Part shown: positions 5,745-6,188 of the stretch, piece after piece
Position numbering within the stretch: position 1 is the stretch's first letter
Layout of the letters: the number at the start of each line of letters is the position of its first letter
Origin: Chromatiales bacterium
Lineage (GTDB): Bacteria > Pseudomonadota > Gammaproteobacteria > UBA6429 > Thiohalophilaceae
Reading direction: 5' to 3'
DNA length: 6,188 nucleotides
Assembly (NCBI GenBank): GCA_024641465.1
Contig: JAHEDB010000146.1
Span: 1-6,188, forward strand
The notes under the pieces: generated by a model
The model's database searches: none
The model's input: only the letters and a program-made list of their open reading frames with translations
Told to the model about the DNA's origin: nothing
Made by a program: the position numbers and the translations under genes

Positions 5745-5782
5745 ACTCAACAAAAGCGGCAATTAAAAACCGAATTTTGAGT
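5745..5782 (+). repeat. AT-rich imperfect dyad upstream of the lipoprotein gene
   Basis: ACTCAA (5745-5750) and TTGAGT (5777-5782) are inverted arms that extend inward, past a bulged C5751, through AA/TT and then CGG (5757-5759) with CCG (5770-5772). It lies about 30 bases before the start codon. It could be an operator or a leader hairpin, and no known regulator is recognised. Confidence 0.25.
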
Positions 5783-5813
5783 GTGTTAATAGCGATTACA
5801 GCTGGAGGGAACA

Positions 5814-6188
5814 ATGAATTCCAAAAAAATGATGATGATTGGCTCCATGGTGGGCCTGGTAGCGGGTATGGCCGCGTGTGGCGGCAATAGCGGCAGTGGC
5901 GACAACAGCAGTGGTTCGACTGCATCGGCAAAGTATATCAAGGGGCCGATCACGGCATTTGGCAGTGTGTATGTCAATGGCAGCCGTTACAACACGGACT
6001 CCGCCACCGTCTATATAGAGGGTAATCAGGGTAAGGAGTCAGACCTGCGGGTCGGTATGATGGTGAGCGTGGAGGCCTCCGCCGACGGCAAGGCCAAATC
6101 GATTCACTTCAGCGATGAGCTGGAGGGGATTGTCGTCGGTAAGCCGAATATTGGCGCCGATGGTATCGGCAGCATGATGGTTATGGGC
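5814..6188 (+). CDS. DUF5666-type lipoprotein, N-terminal part
   Basis: The gene starts at ATG 5814, with GGAGGG at 5804-5809 just upstream, and is still open at the window end (125 codons seen). The N-terminus has a charged start (MNSKK), a hydrophobic segment and a lipobox-like MAAC, with C22 as the predicted lipidation site. A flexible Gly/Ser/Asn-rich linker (23-38) follows. The mature part, GPITAFGSVYVNGSRYNTD (44-62), then ESDLRVGMMVSVEASADGKA (76-95) and ELEGIVVG (103-110), matches the pattern of DUF5666 repeats: a small beta domain with 'G.I..fGS..VNG', 'dL.vGM.V.V.' and 'G.v'. The function of these lipoproteins is not known. They are usually longer and carry several such repeats, so more probably follow beyond the window. 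The residue after the lipid cysteine is Gly, not Asp, which would favour outer-membrane sorting. It has its own intergenic region and is probably not part of the methyltransferase unit. Confidence 0.75.
   Translation, partial: MNSKKMMMIGSMVGLVAGMAACGGNSGSGDNSSGSTASAKYIKGPITAFGSVYVNGSRYNTDSATVYIEGNQGKESDLRVGMMVSVEASADGKAKSIHFSDELEGIVVGKPNIGADGIGSMMVMG

Larger units (their letters stand above)
5558..5813 (+). other. Gene-free region upstream of the lipoprotein gene
   Basis: No convincing coding frame is present between the hairpin at 5525-5557 and the start at 5814. The stretch holds a nested inverted repeat (5656-5710) and an AT-rich imperfect dyad (5745-5782), both listed separately. It should also contain the promoter of the lipoprotein gene, which I could not place with confidence. 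Confidence 0.5.

Noticed and set aside
5654..5890. Short open frame containing CEACHQSG, which looks like a haem c motif
   Set aside because: A TGA lies immediately upstream, there is no ribosome site, and the frame runs into the lipoprotein gene out of phase. The motif is a chance reading of the intergenic inverted repeat.
1..6188. CRISPR arrays, tRNA or rRNA genes, insertion sequences
   Set aside because: No regularly spaced repeats, tRNA-like cloverleaf, transposase frame or paired terminal repeats were seen on either strand.

Overview
The window looks like a piece of chromosome from a respiratory proteobacterium, most likely a gammaproteobacterium. The grounds are moderate GC by eye, an FNR-type anaerobic promoter, Tat and Sec export signals, a UbiE-like methyltransferase and a multihaem cytochrome. 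The genus cannot be fixed from the sequence alone. Five protein genes are complete and two are cut by the window edges.

Layout. Bases 1-620 hold the C-terminal part of an SMP-30/gluconolactonase-like beta-propeller protein. A strong hairpin (631-666) separates it from a convergent small gene of unknown function (663-1007, minus strand). The divergent intergenic region 1008-1292 carries a near-consensus FNR/CRP-family box (1145-1158). It sits exactly where a class II activated promoter needs it relative to a -10 element at 1181-1186. This promoter would drive a three-gene operon: a Tat-exported protein with four [4Fe-4S] clusters (1293-2381), a ten-helix NrfD/DsrP-like quinone-interacting membrane protein (2393-3616), and an exported tetrahaem cytochrome c with one unusual CX3CH haem motif (3673-4485). 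A hairpin terminator follows (4523-4545). A separate unit then encodes a divergent UbiE/COQ5-type methyltransferase (4750-5517), closed by a 14-bp hairpin (5525-5557). After about 250 bases with no gene but with inverted repeats, a DUF5666-type lipoprotein begins (5814) and runs off the end.

How the genes work together (inference). The operon has the parts of a membrane quinol/cytochrome electron-transfer complex of the Fe-S + NrfD + multihaem type. It has no molybdopterin catalytic subunit of the PsrA/TtrA kind in the window. The likely job is exchange of electrons between the quinone pool and periplasmic cytochromes, switched on when oxygen is low. The architecture recalls DsrO/DsrP/DsrJ and the Geobacter Cbc-type (CbcSTU) quinol oxidoreductases. 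The neighbouring UbiE-like enzyme belongs to the family that methylates quinones, but its signature motifs are altered. It could make or modify a quinone used by the complex, which is the most interesting testable idea in the window.
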